From CAZTWC01 sp964617105 [NCBI: uncultured Myxococcia bacterium] (GTDB lineage: Bacteria; CAZTWC01): a stretch of 20,914 bases of DNA. Position numbers and translations under genes: made by a program. How positions within the stretch are numbered: the stretch's first letter is position 1; each line of letters begins with the position of its first letter. Of the stretch, positions 1-7,559 are shown piece after piece. A model generated the notes under the pieces. That model searched no databases. It had not been told where the DNA came from and worked only from the letters and a program-made list of their open reading frames with translations. Location of the stretch: assembly GCA_964617105.1 (NCBI GenBank), contig CAZTWC010000033.1:1-20914 (forward strand), in the 5' to 3' direction.

Positions 1-336
1 ACCACTTCGGGCTCAGCCACCGCTCAATTCGGACTGTGGCTCAAAGCCCACTTGCCATTTGTAGAGCCCTGGGCAGGATTAGGACTTGGGTACGGCGGTT
101 ATTGGCTAACCACCAAATTGAGTAGTAGTTCCGGTTATTCAGACAGTGACACCTACGGCAACTATGGATTGAGTTGGCTGGCAGAAATTGGGGTTGACTA
201 TATGATCCTGAATCTGTTTGGCGTAGGATTAGCATACAGTTATATTGGTTTTTCCACCAAAGAAGATGAAAAAGTAGGTACCCGCAACAGCGCCGCCATC
301 CATGGGATAAGGCTAGATCTGATTCTGTCTCTTTGA
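1..336 (+). CDS. Outer-membrane beta-barrel-like protein, C-terminal part (5' end outside the window)
   Basis: The frame is open from the first base and stops with TGA at 334-336, so only the last 111 codons are present. The translation alternates polar and hydrophobic or aromatic residues in short strands separated by turns rich in Ser, Gly and Asp, for example around GLGLGYGGYWL and VGLAYSYIGFS. This is typical of a transmembrane beta-barrel, and the last strand runs to the very end of the protein (RLDLILSL), where barrel proteins carry their assembly signal. The final residue is Leu rather than the more usual aromatic. A porin-like or OmpW/OmpA-barrel-type surface protein is the likely class, but the family cannot be fixed from this fragment. 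It is not obviously linked to the receiver gene downstream, which has its own promoter candidate. Seen: strand pattern. Inferred: outer-membrane location. Confidence 0.6.
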   Translation, partial: TTSGSATAQFGLWLKAHLPFVEPWAGLGLGYGGYWLTTKLSSSSGYSDSDTYGNYGLSWLAEIGVDYMILNLFGVGLAYSYIGFSTKEDEKVGTRNSAAIHGIRLDLILSL

Positions 337-397
337 GACTCAACCAGTTTTTAAGACTTCATAGCCTAAATTAAAATTATTTTTGGTAAATTAGGAC

Positions 398-426
398 TTG
401 TATTCCATATTTTCCGGTAATATAAT
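398..426 (+). promoter_or_regulatory. Sigma-70-type promoter candidate for the CheY-like gene
   Basis: TTGTAT at 398-403 and a perfect TATAAT at 421-426 are separated by exactly 17 bases, inside the AT-rich 172-base gap between the barrel gene and the receiver gene. Transcription would start near 433 and leave a leader of about 75 bases. I see no clear terminator hairpin for the upstream gene in this gap. Confidence 0.55.
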
Positions 427-508
427 TAAACATTCATTTTGAAAAACATATAATCAACAATGGCTTTCTCCGCTGGTATGTCGGCCATAAAATTGGACTG
501 AGAAAATA

Positions 509-904
509 ATGCTAAAACCAGATGCAGGTATACTGCTGGTTGATGATTTTGCCATCACCCGCAGGATCATAAAAAGCCATTTAAGTAGATTGGGATATAC
601 CAATATCTTTGAAGCGGGTAATGGTAAAGAAGCCCTGACCGTAGCCAAGGTCAATTTCAGCCAGATTGCCCTAATCTTTCTCGATTGGATGATGCCGGAG
701 ATGACCGGAATAGAATTTTTGAGAATGATAAAGGCGGTTCCTCAATTTAAACATTTCAAGGTGATTATGGTAACCGCTGAAAACAAACCGGAAAACGTCA
801 GAGAAGCCCAGCAAGCCGGGGTTAATAATTATATCCTCAAACCCTTTGATGCTGAAATAATCAAACGTAAAATTGAACTCCTGTTTGGAACGATTTCCAC
901 CTAA
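509..904 (+). CDS. Stand-alone CheY-like response regulator receiver
   Basis: This is a single receiver domain of 131 residues with no output domain, the usual length for CheY-type proteins. The metal-binding acid pair is D12-D13, the phospho-acceptor is D59 (IFLDWMMPE), the switch Thr is T89 (VTAEN) and the conserved Lys is K111 followed by Pro (ILKPF). All residues needed for phosphorylation are present. It probably takes phosphate from a CheA-type kinase and acts by protein contact, on a flagellar or pilus motor or another partner. ATG at 509 is the first start after an in-frame stop at 488-490; no strong ribosome binding site precedes it. It is convergent with the long minus-strand chemosensory cluster, whose CheA carries its own receiver, so pairing with that CheA is plausible but not proven. 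Confidence 0.9.
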   Translation: MLKPDAGILLVDDFAITRRIIKSHLSRLGYTNIFEAGNGKEALTVAKVNFSQIALIFLDWMMPEMTGIEFLRMIKAVPQFKHFKVIMVTAENKPENVREAQQAGVNNYILKPFDAEIIKRKIELLFGTIST

Positions 905-920
905 AACCATAGAGGCAAAC

Positions 921-2462
921 TCACCCTAAATAGTGTTCTGCCCGGTATAGAATAACCTGACGACAATGACCCTGGCGCCAACAAACCTGGACTGGCGCTA
1001 TCACTTTTATCTGTTTAAACATCTGTTTCATCGAAGGTAATAGGTATTGGTCGCCCTGGTTGGCCACCAAAATGATATTATCACCATCTTTCAACTCCGG
1101 CTGGGGCCAGATATTGTATTGACTGCGCCTCTTTAAAGGCAGCCAATTGGGTACGGTTACCACCCGTTGACCGGAATAGAAGTTTAGTCTGGAAGCGGTT
1201 TGGTAAGTAGTGGCATAAACCTGATGGATACTGGCTGAACCAACAGTCTCTTGCTTCAGTTGCTCGTTTATCTTTTGAACTAACAACTTCTGTCCTTGAA
1301 GCCTGGAAGTAGGATCTGCTTCAGGAGGAAAGGGCAAAAAAGGAAGAAAGATATGCAAATGGATAATAAAAGCAATGAGCAAAGCCAACACCACAGCAGC
1401 CCGGAAATAGTTGGTGATATATTTTGGGGAGGGAGAAGATTTTTCCAACCACCACAAACCGCCAATCAGCAGTCCCGGCAAAGCAGGAGCAGACCAGTTA
1501 GCCTCCAGGTGAGTAAAAGGGCTTAAAAACAGAAGAAACAAAAATAGAGGAGCATGCAAACACCAGAGGAGAGCGGGCAGGGCCTCTCTTGAAAATTTCC
1601 TGAATTTCAATAAAAATAACATTGGTAAAAAAAAGGTAAGAATCCCCATAATCCCGGCCTGACCAGATAAAAATTCCAGCAGGTTAATAACCGGGGATAC
1701 CGGAGATGTGACTTTCAAGTTGCCAAAAACATGAACTAACTGGAAAGAGAAACCAGCCTGGCGATGAAAGAAATTCCAAAGCAGATGGGGTATTGTCAGC
1801 CCCAAAAAAATCAGTAAACCTAAACCTACCAGCCAAAATTTTGCCCGGTTAACCAATTGGTTCAGCCTTCCACTAACCGGCAGCAAAAAGTAGAGCACTA
1901 TCCCGGCTGGAAAAAACAACATGGTGTATTTGCTCAAAATACCCAGGGCTAAAAAGAGAGAGAGCAGGGGCCATTGAAAAGATGAGAAAAGAGGTTTCTG
2001 GGCCCGGATGGCTTTTAATATCGTATAGAGAGCCAGGCTCCAAAACAGCAGCAGGGGAGAATCGGGGGTGGTAATAAACGCGCCCGCTGAAAACAACGGA
2101 CTAAGATGAATTAATGTGAGCAGCAACAGACAGGATGAATCGGAAAGTCCCATAATCCGAGCCGATTTCCAAAAAAACAGGGTGCTGATTATGGATGAGG
2201 ATAAAGCTACCAGTCTGGTACTCAGAACAATATCAATAAAAGACCAACTAAAAAGGCGGCAGAATAGGGCTACCAGGGGAGGGTGGTCGTAATAACCCCA
2301 GGCCAAATCCCGGCTCCAAAGATAATAATATGCTTCATCTGCACTTATATCAAGCCTGGTGGCTATAAACAGCCGAAATAAAGTGAGGACTAAGATAAAG
2401 CCGAAAGCAATTGATCCAGTCTGGTATTTTGACAGAAAGGCGTTTTGGCCTCTATTTTTCAT
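921..2462 (-). CDS. GT39 (PMT/ArnT-type) integral-membrane glycosyltransferase
   Basis: The protein has about 513 residues with around ten or more hydrophobic segments and a C-terminal soluble part of about 120 residues. The first outer loop, just after the first membrane helix, carries an acidic pair in DISADEAYYYLW (D42, E43) followed by GYYDHPP (56-62). With TPDSPLLLFW and EANWSAPALPG further on, this is the signature of family-39 glycosyltransferases, which move a sugar from a lipid-phosphate carrier to a protein or lipid on the outer face of the inner membrane. The frame is open up to 2588, but ATG at 2460-2462 is preferred: it overlaps the stop of the LapA-like gene by 11 bases and removes an Arg/Lys-rich stretch that is antisense-like readthrough of that gene's acidic tail. 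Donor and acceptor cannot be told. It is the last gene of the minus-strand run. Confidence 0.8.
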   Translation of the reverse strand: MKNRGQNAFLSKYQTGSIAFGFILVLTLFRLFIATRLDISADEAYYYLWSRDLAWGYYDHPPLVALFCRLFSWSFIDIVLSTRLVALSSSIISTLFFWKSARIMGLSDSSCLLLLTLIHLSPLFSAGAFITTPDSPLLLFWSLALYTILKAIRAQKPLFSSFQWPLLSLFLALGILSKYTMLFFPAGIVLYFLLPVSGRLNQLVNRAKFWLVGLGLLIFLGLTIPHLLWNFFHRQAGFSFQLVHVFGNLKVTSPVSPVINLLEFLSGQAGIMGILTFFLPMLFLLKFRKFSREALPALLWCLHAPLFLFLLFLSPFTHLEANWSAPALPGLLIGGLWWLEKSSPSPKYITNYFRAAVVLALLIAFIIHLHIFLPFLPFPPEADPTSRLQGQKLLVQKINEQLKQETVGSASIHQVYATTYQTASRLNFYSGQRVVTVPNWLPLKRRSQYNIWPQPELKDGDNIILVANQGDQYLLPSMKQMFKQIKVIAPVQVCWRQGHCRQVILYRAEHYLG

Positions 2463-2865
2463 CAGAGATAATTTCAGCCTGAACCTCTTCCTGGGGAGAT
2501 TCTTTCTCTTCAATTTCCGCTTCAGCGGGTACGGGCTGCGGTGGAGGCCCCTGATGATAGGCGGCCGCCATTGCCTGAGATTCCTCAAGTCTGGTTACTT
2601 TAGAATTTAGTTCTAGATTTTCACGGGTTAAGAAACCAAGTTTTTTCCGCAACTTAATAAAAGCAAAGAGATATAAAAAGGCGGGAAAAACAAAACCAAA
2701 TCCAAAAGAGATTAGGAAAAATTTCCAAATTTCTATTTCTTTTATTCCCAACAGGTAATTTACCGACATGGCAGTATTGTTTTTAATGCCCAGGCTGGTA
2801 AATAGCGCCGCAAATCCCAGGACAAAAAATACAAACAGGTAAATTCTGAAACTTTTACTCTTCAT
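2452..2865 (-). CDS. LapA-like (DUF1049) two-helix membrane protein with acidic tail
   Basis: The protein is 137 residues long. It has two membrane helices (about 7-25 and 47-70), separated by a short loop, then a Lys/Arg-rich stop followed by a helical segment with coiled-coil character (71-100) and a Pro/Glu-rich acidic tail (105-137). This arrangement matches LapA-domain proteins, which in E. coli work with LapB in controlling lipopolysaccharide synthesis; a role in envelope regulation here is inferred from architecture only. The frame extends to 2892, but ATG at 2863-2865 is the better start because GGAAGGAAG stands just upstream at good spacing and the gene then overlaps the HIT gene's stop by 11 bases. 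The next gene, a glycosyltransferase, also overlaps it by 11 bases, so the three are probably translated together. Confidence 0.65.
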   Translation of the reverse strand: MKSKSFRIYLFVFFVLGFAALFTSLGIKNNTAMSVNYLLGIKEIEIWKFFLISFGFGFVFPAFLYLFAFIKLRKKLGFLTRENLELNSKVTRLEESQAMAAAYHQGPPPQPVPAEAEIEEKESPQEEVQAEIISDEK

Positions 2866-3361
2866 GGTTGCTTCCTTCCGGTGAAATTTCAAAGTATTTT
2901 TTCAGTTTATTATAGGTTTCCAGTAAAAACTCGTTTATTACTTTGGTATCGGAAAAAACCGGCATAAAATTGACATCGCCGTTCCACCTGGGCACGATAT
3001 GGTAATGTAGATGTTCTTTTATTCCAGCCCCGGCACATTGGCCAATATTCAAACCGATATTGAATCCCTGGGGATTCATCAACGCCTGCAAATTCTTTTG
3101 GGAAAAAACCAACAATTGATGTAGTTCCAGGACATCTTCCTGGTCCAACTCCTCCAGGGCTGATGTATGCTTATAGGGCACAATCATCAAATGCCCGTTG
3201 TTATAAGGGTATTTGTTCATAATTACAAATGCCCTTTTACCCCTGAACAGTATCAGATCCTCCCGATCCTGATTGCGGTTGACCCGGTTACAAAAAATGC
3301 AGCCCGGTTCTTTGGGGCCAATAATGTATTCGATTCTCCAGGGAGCCCATAATTTTTGCAT
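2855..3361 (-). CDS. HIT-family nucleotide hydrolase/transferase
   Basis: The protein is 168 residues long, with the histidine triad HLHYHIV (H117, H119, H121) that holds the alpha-phosphate and supplies the catalytic His. An N-terminal CxxC pair (C21, C24) probably belongs to a zinc site, as in many bacterial HIT proteins of the APA2-like type. The N-terminus MQKLWAPWRIEYI and the segment NNGHLMIVPYKH are also typical of this group. Such enzymes split dinucleoside polyphosphates or nucleoside phosphoramidates; the substrate here is unknown. ATG at 3361 has no obvious ribosome binding site, but no better start exists. It lies 52 bases after sppA and overlaps the LapA-like gene by 11 bases. 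Confidence 0.9.
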   Translation of the reverse strand: MQKLWAPWRIEYIIGPKEPGCIFCNRVNRNQDREDLILFRGKRAFVIMNKYPYNNGHLMIVPYKHTSALEELDQEDVLELHQLLVFSQKNLQALMNPQGFNIGLNIGQCAGAGIKEHLHYHIVPRWNGDVNFMPVFSDTKVINEFLLETYNKLKKYFEISPEGSNHEE

Positions 3362-3373
3362 ATTGATAAAGTT

Positions 3374-3407
3374 ACTATTTCAAGCAAAAAATTTCAACCT
3401 AAATAGT
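3374..3407. repeat. Inverted repeat in the sppA-HIT gap
   Basis: ACTATTT at 3374-3380 pairs with AAATAGT at 3401-3407 around a 20-base AT-rich loop. It fills most of the 52-base gap between sppA and the HIT gene. The stem is weak and no T-run follows on the coding strand, so I would not call it a terminator. It could influence translation of the HIT gene, which lacks a clear ribosome binding site. Confidence 0.25.
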
Positions 3408-3413
3408 GTCCAA

Positions 3414-4418
3414 TCATGGAATCAGCTTCGTTGCCAGGTGCCAAAATGTACCGACCTCTTCAACCACACCCCTGGTGGCGCCTTCGGCAGCGTCCTGTAA
3501 AAGCTCCCGCAGGATCATACGCCGGTCTTTGCGGGGGTAAATTATCTTGGGCATATCCTTAATTCCTGCCAGTTCACCTGCTTTTTTCACTGCATCGAGA
3601 AAATTACCCTGCTGGTCCACCAATTTTAACTCTATTGCACCTTCACCAGTGATCACCCGGCCATCGGCAATTTTTTTCACCTGGTCGAACTCTATTCCCC
3701 GTCCCTTGACAATGTCATTGATAAACTGGTTTAATATTTTTTTTAAAAGTTTATTGAATAGTTCTTTATCAGCCTGGTTAATATCCCTAAAGGGGGAGCC
3801 AGAGTCTTTGTATTGGCCGGTTTTTAAAATCGTGGTCTTTATCTTGGCCAGTTTTATAAGTCCAGAAAAATTGGCAAACTGGGATATCACCCCTATACTG
3901 CCGGTAAGGGTTCCAGGGTTAGCGATTATGTAATCAGCAGAAGCGATAGCATAATAACCGCCTGAGGCAGCCACATTACCCAGGGAGGCTACCACTTTTT
4001 TTATCTTCTTGACCTTTTCGATCTCCCGAAATATCTCCTGGGCCGGCCCTACCGGACCACCGGGAGAGTTGACTCGGACCACAATGGCTTTTATCTCATC
4101 ATCATGGGCAAACTGATGTAAGTTAAGAACTGTTTGCTTGGCAGAGGTAAGGGCTCCCTCTATTTCTACTACTCCCACTTTGTCGCCATCTTCCAAATTT
4201 ATCTCATCCATCTGCAAAAATTCTTTTAATATGCTTCCCAAAACCAGCATAAAAAAGAAAAAACAGGAAAACAAAATAATTATAGCGATTACCAGGGTTC
4301 TCAGGATACTGTTACCTTTAGTTGGCGTTCTATTATACTCCTGGGAAACATTCTGATGGGAAAAAGGATTTTGCTGTCTGCCGTCATTCATTGGGGGCAA
4401 CGATTGGTTATCATTCAT
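3414..4418 (-). CDS. sppA: Signal peptide peptidase SppA, short single-domain type
   Basis: This is a serine/lysine membrane peptidase that degrades leftover signal peptides. The protein of 334 residues has a Pro/Gln-rich cytoplasmic N-terminus, one membrane helix (about 38-63) and a ClpP-like catalytic domain outside. The nucleophile is S152 in NVAASGGYYAIASADYI, and the general base is K204 in TGQYKDSGSPF; VNSPGG upstream is the usual oxyanion-side loop. This is the short form found in Gram-positive bacteria and many other lineages, half the length of E. coli SppA. The frame is open to 4466, but ATG at 4416-4418 follows AGGTG at five bases and avoids overlap with the antiporter gene. Start choice is therefore fairly secure. 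Confidence 0.9.
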   Translation of the reverse strand: MNDNQSLPPMNDGRQQNPFSHQNVSQEYNRTPTKGNSILRTLVIAIIILFSCFFFFMLVLGSILKEFLQMDEINLEDGDKVGVVEIEGALTSAKQTVLNLHQFAHDDEIKAIVVRVNSPGGPVGPAQEIFREIEKVKKIKKVVASLGNVAASGGYYAIASADYIIANPGTLTGSIGVISQFANFSGLIKLAKIKTTILKTGQYKDSGSPFRDINQADKELFNKLLKKILNQFINDIVKGRGIEFDQVKKIADGRVITGEGAIELKLVDQQGNFLDAVKKAGELAGIKDMPKIIYPRKDRRMILRELLQDAAEGATRGVVEEVGTFWHLATKLIP

Positions 4419-4438
4419 TAAAACACCTGTAAAAACTC

Positions 4439-5449
4439 TTATTGCGAAAAACGATAAACCTTCCATAGCCCGACTAGATATATAGTTACCAGCAAGATAG
4501 ATTCTAGCCTACCTGGGGATATCAGGCGATGAGAAGTCTTAAGATTAGTACCAATTTTTTTCATTACCCACTGGCCAAATAAAAAAACCATAGTCATAAA
4601 GATTACCGCTGTGATAGCGATAAAATGAGTAGTGTCCGAGCGGGTAAAGATATTTCCACCCCTGAAAAAGATATCGGCCATAGCAATAATGGTAAGATTA
4701 AAAATGTTGCTGCCAAAAATATTGCCCAGGGCCAGACCATGTGCTCCCATCCTTACCGCGGAAATGGTGACCACCATCTCTGGTAATGATGTGGCTCCGG
4801 CTAAAAAGAGAACTCCCATAAAAGATTGGCCCAAACTGCTGAGTTGAGATATTTGATTGCAACTCCAGGCAGCTACCATGCCGGAGATAAAAATAATCCC
4901 GGAATGGAAGGCAAAAGATCTTACACTTTTCCAAAAATTCTGTTGGTTTCCCCGGGTTTCTTTAGGAGTGATAGTTTTCTTTTCACCCTTGAAGACCAAA
5001 TATATAATCCCAGCAAAAATAGGAAACACCAGAAAACTCTGTAAACCAATTTTGAAGATGCTGTGGTTATAGGGAAAAGCCAAAAAAAGGGCTACCACCA
5101 AAGTAAAAAAGATACTCAGCCAGGCAGCCCGGATAGTTTGAGAATTGTGTATTTGAAATTTGCCCGCCAGGATAGAAACCAGGGCGATAAGAAGCAAATT
5201 GAACATATTGCTGCCAAAAATATTGCCCAGGGCCATCTTCTCAGCATCAACTAAGGTTACCGAAGAGATAGTAGTGACCATTTCCGGCATGGAAGTGGCC
5301 AAACTAAGAAGGATAAAACCTATGAATGTTTGGCCCCAACTTGAATTGTCGGCTATACTATCTGCTGCTACTGTAAGTTTGTTACCGCTGTATATAATAA
5401 CAGCGGCACAGAGTATAAAAATTAGCCAGGCTTGAGCTAACAAAAACAT
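4439..5449 (-). CDS. Na+/Ca2+ exchanger-family (CaCA) cation antiporter
   Basis: The protein is 336 residues long and made of two homologous halves of about five membrane helices each, separated by a basic cytoplasmic loop (about 154-174). Each half holds an alpha-repeat: ATSMPEMVTT plus ALGNIFGSN at about 51-81, and GATSLPEMVVTIS plus ALGNIFGSN at about 218-248. The Glu in each PEM and the Asn/Ser of GNIFGSN form the cation site in this family, and both are intact. It resembles YrbG-type calcium/cation:proton or sodium antiporters; the ion is not certain. ATG at 5447-5449 overlaps the stop of the preceding S1 fragment by one base (TGATG), which suggests translational coupling. A TTG one codon earlier is possible but unnecessary. 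Confidence 0.9.
   Translation of the reverse strand: MFLLAQAWLIFILCAAVIIYSGNKLTVAADSIADNSSWGQTFIGFILLSLATSMPEMVTTISSVTLVDAEKMALGNIFGSNMFNLLLIALVSILAGKFQIHNSQTIRAAWLSIFFTLVVALFLAFPYNHSIFKIGLQSFLVFPIFAGIIYLVFKGEKKTITPKETRGNQQNFWKSVRSFAFHSGIIFISGMVAAWSCNQISQLSSLGQSFMGVLFLAGATSLPEMVVTISAVRMGAHGLALGNIFGSNIFNLTIIAMADIFFRGGNIFTRSDTTHFIAITAVIFMTMVFLFGQWVMKKIGTNLKTSHRLISPGRLESILLVTIYLVGLWKVYRFSQ
4707..5235 (-). repeat. 28-base perfect direct repeat within the antiporter gene (4707-4734 and 5208-5235)
   Basis: The two copies are identical over 28 bases, including every third codon position, and encode the same ALGNIFGSN motif in the first and second alpha-repeats of the antiporter. The protein motif explains the similarity in meaning, but not the identity at silent positions. 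The rest of the two halves has drifted apart. Confidence 0.85.
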
Positions 5450-6051
5450 CAATCAGTAGTTTCAGTTTTTTCTTCACCTGTTTCGCTTGAATTATCAGTC
5501 TCTTCTGTAGATGCTGCTTCATCAACGGCAGTTTTCTGTTCAGCCTCCGCCTCAACTTCTGGCTTTTCTTGCTCAGGCACCGGTTCAGCCTGCACTGTCG
5601 GCTTGGCTGCTTGCATCTCTTTTTCCGGCTCGTTCTGTTTCATCCTATTAACCAATTTATCGCCGAATACATCTCCCAGGTGAGTGGTGGAACTTTTCGC
5701 TTCCACATATTCTTTGAGACCTGCATCTGAGTCGAGTCTAGACAAGGCCTTAATACTGAGAGCAATTTTTTGTTCTGTAGTATCTACCTGCAGCACCAGG
5801 GTTTCCACCTCATCGCCTTCAGAAACCACCTGGTCGGCGCTTTTAACCTTCTCATCACTCAATTCAGAGATGTGGATTAACCCTTCTATTCCATCCTCCA
5901 GTTCTACAAACACGCCAAATTCTTTGATTTTAACCACTTTTCCTTTAATTTTAGTACCTTTGGGATATTTAATATTGGCATCATCCCAGGGATCACTATG
6001 TAGTTGTTTGAGCCCCAAAGAAAAACGTTCGTGATCAGCATCAATATTCAT
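5449..6051 (-). CDS. rpsA: C-terminal fragment of ribosomal protein S1 (end of repeat 5, repeat 6, acidic tail)
   Basis: The 200-residue frame opens with [16 protein letters not shown], the end of an S1 repeat (residues 2-23), followed by one complete S1 repeat (about 32-100) and a Glu/Pro-rich, disordered-looking tail. It is the direct continuation of the upstream rpsA frame but lies in the +1 frame relative to it. ATG at 6049-6051 overlaps the upstream stop (TGA, 6041-6043) by 11 bases, and AAGGT stands just before it, so re-initiation by the terminating ribosome is possible. On its own it would be a one-repeat RNA-binding protein; in intact S1 this part contacts mRNA. Either a decayed gene end, a separately translated piece, or a sequence error. 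Confidence 0.8.
   Translation of the reverse strand: MNIDADHERFSLGLKQLHSDPWDDANIKYPKGTKIKGKVVKIKEFGVFVELEDGIEGLIHISELSDEKVKSADQVVSEGDEVETLVLQVDTTEQKIALSIKALSRLDSDAGLKEYVEAKSSTTHLGDVFGDKLVNRMKQNEPEKEMQAAKPTVQAEPVPEQEKPEVEAEAEQKTAVDEAASTEETDNSSETGEEKTETTD
6041..6051 (-). other. rpsA: Break point in rpsA: overlap of two S1 frames, probable 20-base deletion
   Basis: The upstream frame reads FKKGNEY and stops; the downstream frame starts [10 protein letters not shown]. The complete repeat 4 of the same protein reads [14 protein letters not shown] at this point. So six residues (VKAMVL-like, strand 4 of the barrel) are missing together with frame. That fits a loss of 20 bases between GAA and AATATT, with two shared A bases at the joint. 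The join lies just after a run of six A. Confidence 0.7.
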
Positions 6052-7414
6052 TACCTTTTTTAAACAGGTCGGATGGATGCTTCAAGCGCTGGGACCAGGT
6101 AATATCTGAAATGTGCACCAGGCCATCAATACCTTCTTCTATTCCCACAAACAAACCAAACTCGGTTATGTTGCGTATACTGCCGTTGATTATCGAGCCT
6201 ACCGGGTATTTAACCTTCAACTCTTCCCAGGGATTGGGTTCTACCTGCTTGATACCCAGAGATATCCGACGATTTTGGGCATCGATATCAAGTACCATAG
6301 CTTTTACTTCATCGTTGATATTTACCAATTTGGAGGGATGTTTTACTCTCTTAGTCCAGGACATCTCCGAAATATGGACCAATCCTTCCACTCCTTGCTC
6401 CAATTCAATGAATGCGCCATAATCGGTGAGGCTAACCACCCGGCCGACAATCTGGCTGTGAACTGGATATTTATCTGCGGCGGTAGTCCAGGGATCTGGA
6501 GTAATTTGTTTTAATCCCAGAGATACCCGACCTTTTTCTTCATCATAATTGAGGACCTTGATTTTGACTTCATCACCAATAGAGAACATTTCGGAGGGAT
6601 GATTTACTCTACCCCAGGACATGTCGGTGATGTGTAAAAGACCATCGATTCCACCCAGATCGATAAAGGCGCCGTAATCGGTAATATTTTTAACAATACC
6701 ATCCAAAATTGCGTCTTTTTCTAATTTCTCCAGGGTTTCTTTACGTAATTCTTCCCGCTCTTTCTCCAGTAAAGCCCGGCGGGAGAGAACGATATTACCC
6801 CGTTTTTTATTAAACTTAATAATTTTAAAGTTATAAGTTTGACTTAGATATTTATCCAAATTCCGAGTGGGACGTAAATCGACCTGAGAGCCTGGCAGAA
6901 AAGCCTTGACACCTATGTCCACCGAGAGTCCACCCTTAACCCGACTAATGATAGTGCCTTCCACCAATTTGTCATTTTCACAGGCAAAACTAATCTCATC
7001 CCAAATTTTCATCCGATCCGCTTTTTCCTTGGAAAGAATCACCAATCCGTTATCATCTTCTATCCCCTCCAAAAGCACATCAACTTCGTCACCTTCTCGG
7101 ATATCCAATTTTTTGTGCTGTGAACAAAATTCTCCAATGGAAATTTGGCCTTCAGATTTATAGCCAATGTCTACCATAACGTAGTCATCTAAAATCTGGA
7201 TAATTTTTCCGGTAACGATTTCACCTTCCACCATCTGTTTATTCTGAAGGCTCTCTTCAAACATGGTTTTGAAATCTTCCTGTTCAAGATCCAGACTGAT
7301 ATCATCGCTCAAATTATCGTTGTTATTGGGAGCGGTTGCCTGGCTATTGCCATTGGATTGTTCAGATGGTTGTTGTTGTACGGTTGTGGTTTGTTGGGTT
7401 TCGGTTTGTTGCAT
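6041..7414 (-). CDS. rpsA: Ribosomal protein S1, N-terminal four repeats and part of the fifth (gene interrupted)
   Basis: S1 binds the 30S subunit through its first repeats and brings structured mRNA to the ribosome through the later ones. This frame gives 457 residues: a Gln/Asn-rich N-terminus (1-40), then S1 repeats at about 63-130, 150-214, 237-304 and 322-389, and a fifth that starts near 408 and stops after its third strand at FKKGNEY. Repeats 3 to 5 carry the classic pattern DYGAFI...GLLHI...HPS. With the downstream frame the protein would be a normal six-repeat S1 of about 660 residues. ATG at 7412-7414 is preceded by AAGGAG twelve bases away; no better start exists because TAA follows that site in frame. 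It follows ispH after a 145-base gap with its own promoter candidate. Confidence 0.85.
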   Translation of the reverse strand: MQQTETQQTTTVQQQPSEQSNGNSQATAPNNNDNLSDDISLDLEQEDFKTMFEESLQNKQMVEGEIVTGKIIQILDDYVMVDIGYKSEGQISIGEFCSQHKKLDIREGDEVDVLLEGIEDDNGLVILSKEKADRMKIWDEISFACENDKLVEGTIISRVKGGLSVDIGVKAFLPGSQVDLRPTRNLDKYLSQTYNFKIIKFNKKRGNIVLSRRALLEKEREELRKETLEKLEKDAILDGIVKNITDYGAFIDLGGIDGLLHITDMSWGRVNHPSEMFSIGDEVKIKVLNYDEEKGRVSLGLKQITPDPWTTAADKYPVHSQIVGRVVSLTDYGAFIELEQGVEGLVHISEMSWTKRVKHPSKLVNINDEVKAMVLDIDAQNRRISLGIKQVEPNPWEELKVKYPVGSIINGSIRNITEFGLFVGIEEGIDGLVHISDITWSQRLKHPSDLFKKGNEY

Positions 7415-7426
7415 GGTATTAATTTA

Positions 7427-7480
7427 CTCCTTGAATTTCATTCCCAAAGGGAACACTTACTTGATGCCCATACTGTATGG
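7427..7480 (-). promoter_or_regulatory. rpsA leader: ribosome binding site and two short palindromes
   Basis: On the minus strand the leader holds AAGGAG (7427-7432), 12 bases from the ATG, which is longer than ideal. Directly upstream is a small hairpin, TTCCC-TTT-GGGAA (7441-7453). Further up is the perfect 13-base palindrome CCATACAGTATGG (7468-7480). In E. coli, S1 represses translation of its own mRNA through a structured leader, so these elements could serve a similar purpose; that is inference. Confidence 0.35.
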
Positions 7481-7517
7481 ACACCGCCTAGATCATTAAT
7501 TCTCAATAAATCCATTA

Positions 7518-7546
7518 ATTAAATTTTGGAGAATTAAATTTTTCAA
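7518..7546 (-). promoter_or_regulatory. Sigma-70-type promoter candidate for rpsA
   Basis: Read on the minus strand, TTGAAA (7541-7546) and TTTAAT (7518-7523) are 17 bases apart in the AT-rich gap after ispH. A 9-base inverted repeat (TTAATTCTC at 7496-7504, GAGAATTAA at 7529-7537) overlaps the spacer and could be an operator or chance in AT-rich DNA. A separate promoter for rpsA is common in bacteria. Confidence 0.5.
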
Positions 7547-7559
7547 CATATTCTTACGA

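Noticed and set aside
901-925. Possible bidirectional terminator between the convergent CheY-like and glycosyltransferase genes
   Set aside because: The 16-base gap and its flanks contain no stem of useful length and no T-run.
2463-2588. Upstream extension of the glycosyltransferase with an Arg/Lys-rich N-terminus
   Set aside because: It fully overlaps the end of the LapA-like gene, is unlike any GT39 N-terminus, and the internal ATG at 2462 gives the usual overlap between neighbouring genes.
925-3410. Shared 12-base string CCTAAATAGTGT at about 925-936 and 3399-3410
   Set aside because: Pairs of identical 12-mers are expected by chance in 20 kb, and one copy is inside the glycosyltransferase coding end.
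6041-6070. Programmed ribosomal frameshift at the A6 run (TTTAAAAAAGG) joining the two rpsA frames
   Set aside because: Reaching the downstream frame needs +1 or -2, whereas A-rich slippery sites mainly cause -1 shifts. Even a perfect shift would leave the fifth S1 repeat without most of strand 4, so the product would still be damaged.
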